NCBI GenBank assembly: GCA_010909725.1
Contig: JAACMV010000011.1
Location: 682,001 to 746,000 of the forward strand
Source: Picochlorum sp. 'celeri'
Lineage: Eukaryota; Chlorophyta; Trebouxiophyceae
Length of the DNA: 64,000 nt
Direction of reading: 5' to 3'
The notes under the pieces are model-generated. The model was not told the DNA's origin. It saw nothing but the letters and a program-made list of their open reading frames with translations, and ran no database searches. This document shows positions 61,677 to 64,000 of this stretch, piece after piece; the first letter of the stretch is position 1; every line of letters begins with the position of its first letter. Made by a program: the position numbers and the translations under genes.

Positions 61677-63510
61677 ATGACTGCTCTCAGAATGCTTGGA
61701 ACGGTTCTCTCCAAACCACGCTTAGCCAAACCATCGTACTACAGAATATCTTCAGATAACAAATGGTCTCTTTCTTTGCGATCTGTGGGCCGATCAAACC
61801 TTCATGTGGCTGCATCGAAGGAGGCTTTGAGTGTTGAAAAGTTCTCCTCGGTATGTTGGAATTTAGGATAATGTGAATGTTATCTGTTCATCTTTTGATC
61901 AATGTGACTCCTTTGTATAGGAATATGAGGCTGTTATTGGGATCGAGTGCCACGTGCAGCTGAACACAGCAACAAAGGCCTTCTGCTCTTGTAAGAATGA
62001 GTATGGTGCGGATCCTAATACGCACATCTGCCCGATCTGTTTAGGACATCCTGTATGTGATTGTGTGTGAGAGACATGTAGTGTATGAAGACGATGACAT
62101 TAACATTATTTCTGTTCAGGGCACGCTTCCTATGCTGGGACAAGAAGTAGTTAGAAAAAGTATCCTGGCTGGTTTGGCTCTCAACTGTAACATCAATAAA
62201 GATAGCAAGTTTGACAGGAAACAATATTTCTACGCTGACTTGCCCAAAGGATATCAGATTTCTCAATATGATATACCCCTTTGTTATGAAGGGTATATTG
62301 ATGTCGTTATACCTGATGAGGGGAGCAAGAGAGTTGGGATCACCAGAGCTCACATGGAAGAGGATGCTGGAAAGATTGTGTATACAGGTGCTGACAGCCT
62401 TTCTGGTTCTCAATCTTCACAAGTAGATTATAATAGAGGTGGGGTCCCATTACTAGAGATTGTATCTGAGCCGGATATGAGAACTGGAAAAGAGGCTGCA
62501 ATGTATGCAGCAGAACTTCGAAGAATTATGCTGTGTATAGGGGCATCCAACGGCAATATGGCTGTACGTGATGAAGATTATTATTTCAGCATGGCTCACA
62601 TGTGAATAATTTTTCACTTATATTGCAGGAGGGATCCATGAGATGCGATGTCAACGTGTCTGTACGACGAAAGGGAGCGACAGAATTTGGAACAAAGGTG
62701 GAAATCAAGAACATGAATTCTTTCAATGCAATGCAAAGGGCAATAGACTACGAGTACATTAGGCAGTGTCAATTGATTGAAGATAATAACGAGTCAGAAA
62801 TTGTGCAAGAGACTCGATTATGGGACGAAAACACTCAATCAACAGCCTCAATGAGGAGGAAGGAAGGTCTGGCTGACTACAGATACTTTCCAGAACCTGA
62901 CATCCCAGATTTACATATTTCGGAAGAGTTCATACAAAGCCTCAGAGAGTCTCTGCCTGAACTTCCATCAGAAAAAAGAAAGCGATACATGTCTCTGGGA
63001 TTATCGGAATATGATGCCCTTGTTCTCAGCGATGATGAAGATATTGCAGCATATTTCGATAGAGTACTCAACTCTGGAGCTTCTGTGAAGCAGGCAGCAA
63101 ACTGGGTTATGGGGGATGTGAATGCTGTAGTCAAATCCGAAGGACTCAAATTTTCCGATCTGAAGATGACACCAGAGACGCTGGGAGATATGATCAAATT
63201 GATTGAAGAGTCGGTCATCAGTGGGAAGATTGGCAAAGAAATTTTGCCCAGGTTGGTGAATGGGGAAGCAGAGGGAAAGAGCGTTCGGGAATTTGTCGAC
63301 GCTAATGGTCTCATTCAGATATCTGATGAAGCAACATTGCGTGAAATTGTACAGAAGGTATTCGATGCCAATCCATCACAGCTGGAAGGATATAGAAACG
63401 GCAAGACAAAGTTAAAGGGATACTTTGTTGGCCAAGTCATGAAGGAATCTGGTGGTAGAGCTAATCCTAAGGAACTCAATAGGATTTTGATGAGCATGCT
63501 GGATGCATAG
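61677..63510 (+). CDS. GATB: Glutamyl-tRNA(Gln) amidotransferase subunit B, organellar
   Basis: Four exons (61677..61850, 61921..62052, 62120..62563, 62629..63510; introns 65-70 nt, all phase 0) give 543 residues with an organelle-targeting N-terminus. Family blocks: [15 protein letters not shown], the zinc-site Cys pairs CSCKNEY...[40 protein letters not shown] and the C-terminal YqeY-like domain ending [12 protein letters not shown]. With GatA and GatC it converts Glu-tRNA(Gln) to Gln-tRNA(Gln) in plastids and mitochondria. It begins 57 nt after the FN3 gene and ends 47 nt before the next gene, all on one strand. Confidence 0.96.
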
Positions 63511-63557
63511 ATTTAATATATTTTTATAGTTCAACATGATTTAGAAGATTATAGCCT

Positions 63558-64000
63558 ATGTTGCGCACGAAAGAGTCGAGCCTAGCCGAGTACAAGGCCT
63601 GGCTCAAGGAACGGTGGTCACCACTTGTGGCTCTCATTCCGGAGGAAGAGGCGGAAGAATACTGTCGTGATGGATTTAATAAAGATTTAAAGGATATATT
63701 CCTCTGCGAACGCCGTGTCAAAGGTTTAAACAAAGGCTTAGGAGGTGTGTTCGTTGTCATGAAACGGTCTTTTTGCTGCAGTAGAGCTGACTGTAGTCTA
63801 ATTTGTGGAGACAATATACTATGCAGTCCCGATTAGGACGCCTGCTGAATATCCAATACGCCTCCATGAGGTGACGATCCGTTTCTGCAGTGCTGGGTCA
63901 GAGTTTTCAGTTCTGAGTGATGCCTCTGACATCATGGCAGCAGAGAATCAATTAGTAGATGTTTTGCATCAGCACATGCCAGAAGAGGAACGTTCGGATG
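63558..64000 (+). CDS. TRS85: TRAPP III subunit TRAPPC8/TRS85 homologue, N-terminal part (3' partial)
   Basis: The gene runs off the window. Exon 1 starts at the ATG in front of LRTKESSLAEYKAWL. Exon 2 starts at 63827 after ACTATGCAG, with VPIRTPAEYPIRLHEVTIRF. That sequence lines up with the N-terminal region I recall from plant TRS85 proteins (VPVRT...LPYRLQ), which is the main basis for the call. The donor is uncertain: GTTTAA at 63724 or GTGTGT at 63745, both giving the same phase. The frame is open to the last base. TRAPPC8 belongs to a Rab-activating tether in autophagy and early secretory traffic. Confidence 0.55.

Noticed and set aside
1..64000. Mobile elements, CRISPR arrays, viral insertions or a novel defence cluster
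   Set aside because: I found no transposase, integrase, reverse transcriptase, capsid gene, spaced repeat array or long terminal repeats. The gene set is ordinary nuclear housekeeping with the oddities listed above.

Overview
This window is nuclear DNA of a green alga with a primary plastid. Two tandem major light-harvesting (LHCII) genes encode plain plastid transit peptides, with no secretory signal in front. The other proteins are eukaryotic: TOR kinase, DNA polymerase delta, TFIIH p52, RNase P Rpp21, mitochondrial ribosomal mL54, a TAP38/PPH1-type phosphatase, sucrose-phosphate synthase and plastid cystathionine gamma-synthase. About 30 spliceosomal introns can be placed by eye. All are GT-AG and most are 61-110 nt, with donors mostly GTATGT or GTACGT. 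Base composition is moderate and the gene order is very tight. I cannot name the genus. No rRNA, tRNA, CRISPR array, transposon or viral gene was recognised.

Layout: 1-2214, two LHCII genes with near-identical second exons. 2627-6650, a membrane metallophosphoesterase. 6921-10123, tandem MYST acetyltransferases. 10167-12131, a SANT-domain protein. 12895-15665, mL54 and a POT/PTR transporter. 16116-19963, a minus-strand run of GNAT acetyltransferase, cystathionine gamma-synthase and TAP38-like phosphatase. 20267-24883, a DAG-lipase-like membrane lipase, an MTHFR-like protein and an unknown ubiquitin-fold protein. 25343-28703, propionyl-CoA carboxylase alpha and a divergent PsbS-like four-helix protein. 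28760-35345, POLD1, ETF alpha and an MRS2-like channel. 35420-38061, three poorly known small genes. 38084-48438, TOR, TFIIH p52 and adenylate kinase. 48459-54764, sucrose-phosphate synthase, a mitochondrial carrier and an SDR. 54976-64000, an ABC1 kinase, Rpp21, a tail-anchored fibronectin-III protein, GatB and the 5' part of a TRAPPC8/TRS85 gene.

The genes do not form one pathway, but a few themes recur. Photosynthetic light management appears three times: LHCII, its likely state-transition phosphatase, and a PsbS-like protein. Mitochondrial acyl-CoA catabolism appears twice: PCCA and ETF alpha. The most striking architecture is spacing. All eight convergent pairs lie within 100 nt, and one pair has overlapping stop codons. 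Two same-strand pairs are only 18 and 20 nt apart, which suggests dicistronic transcripts.

Gene models were built by reading splice sites and protein continuity by eye. No alignment, transcript or database search was available. Start codons are the first plausible in-frame ATG; non-ATG extensions were discarded.
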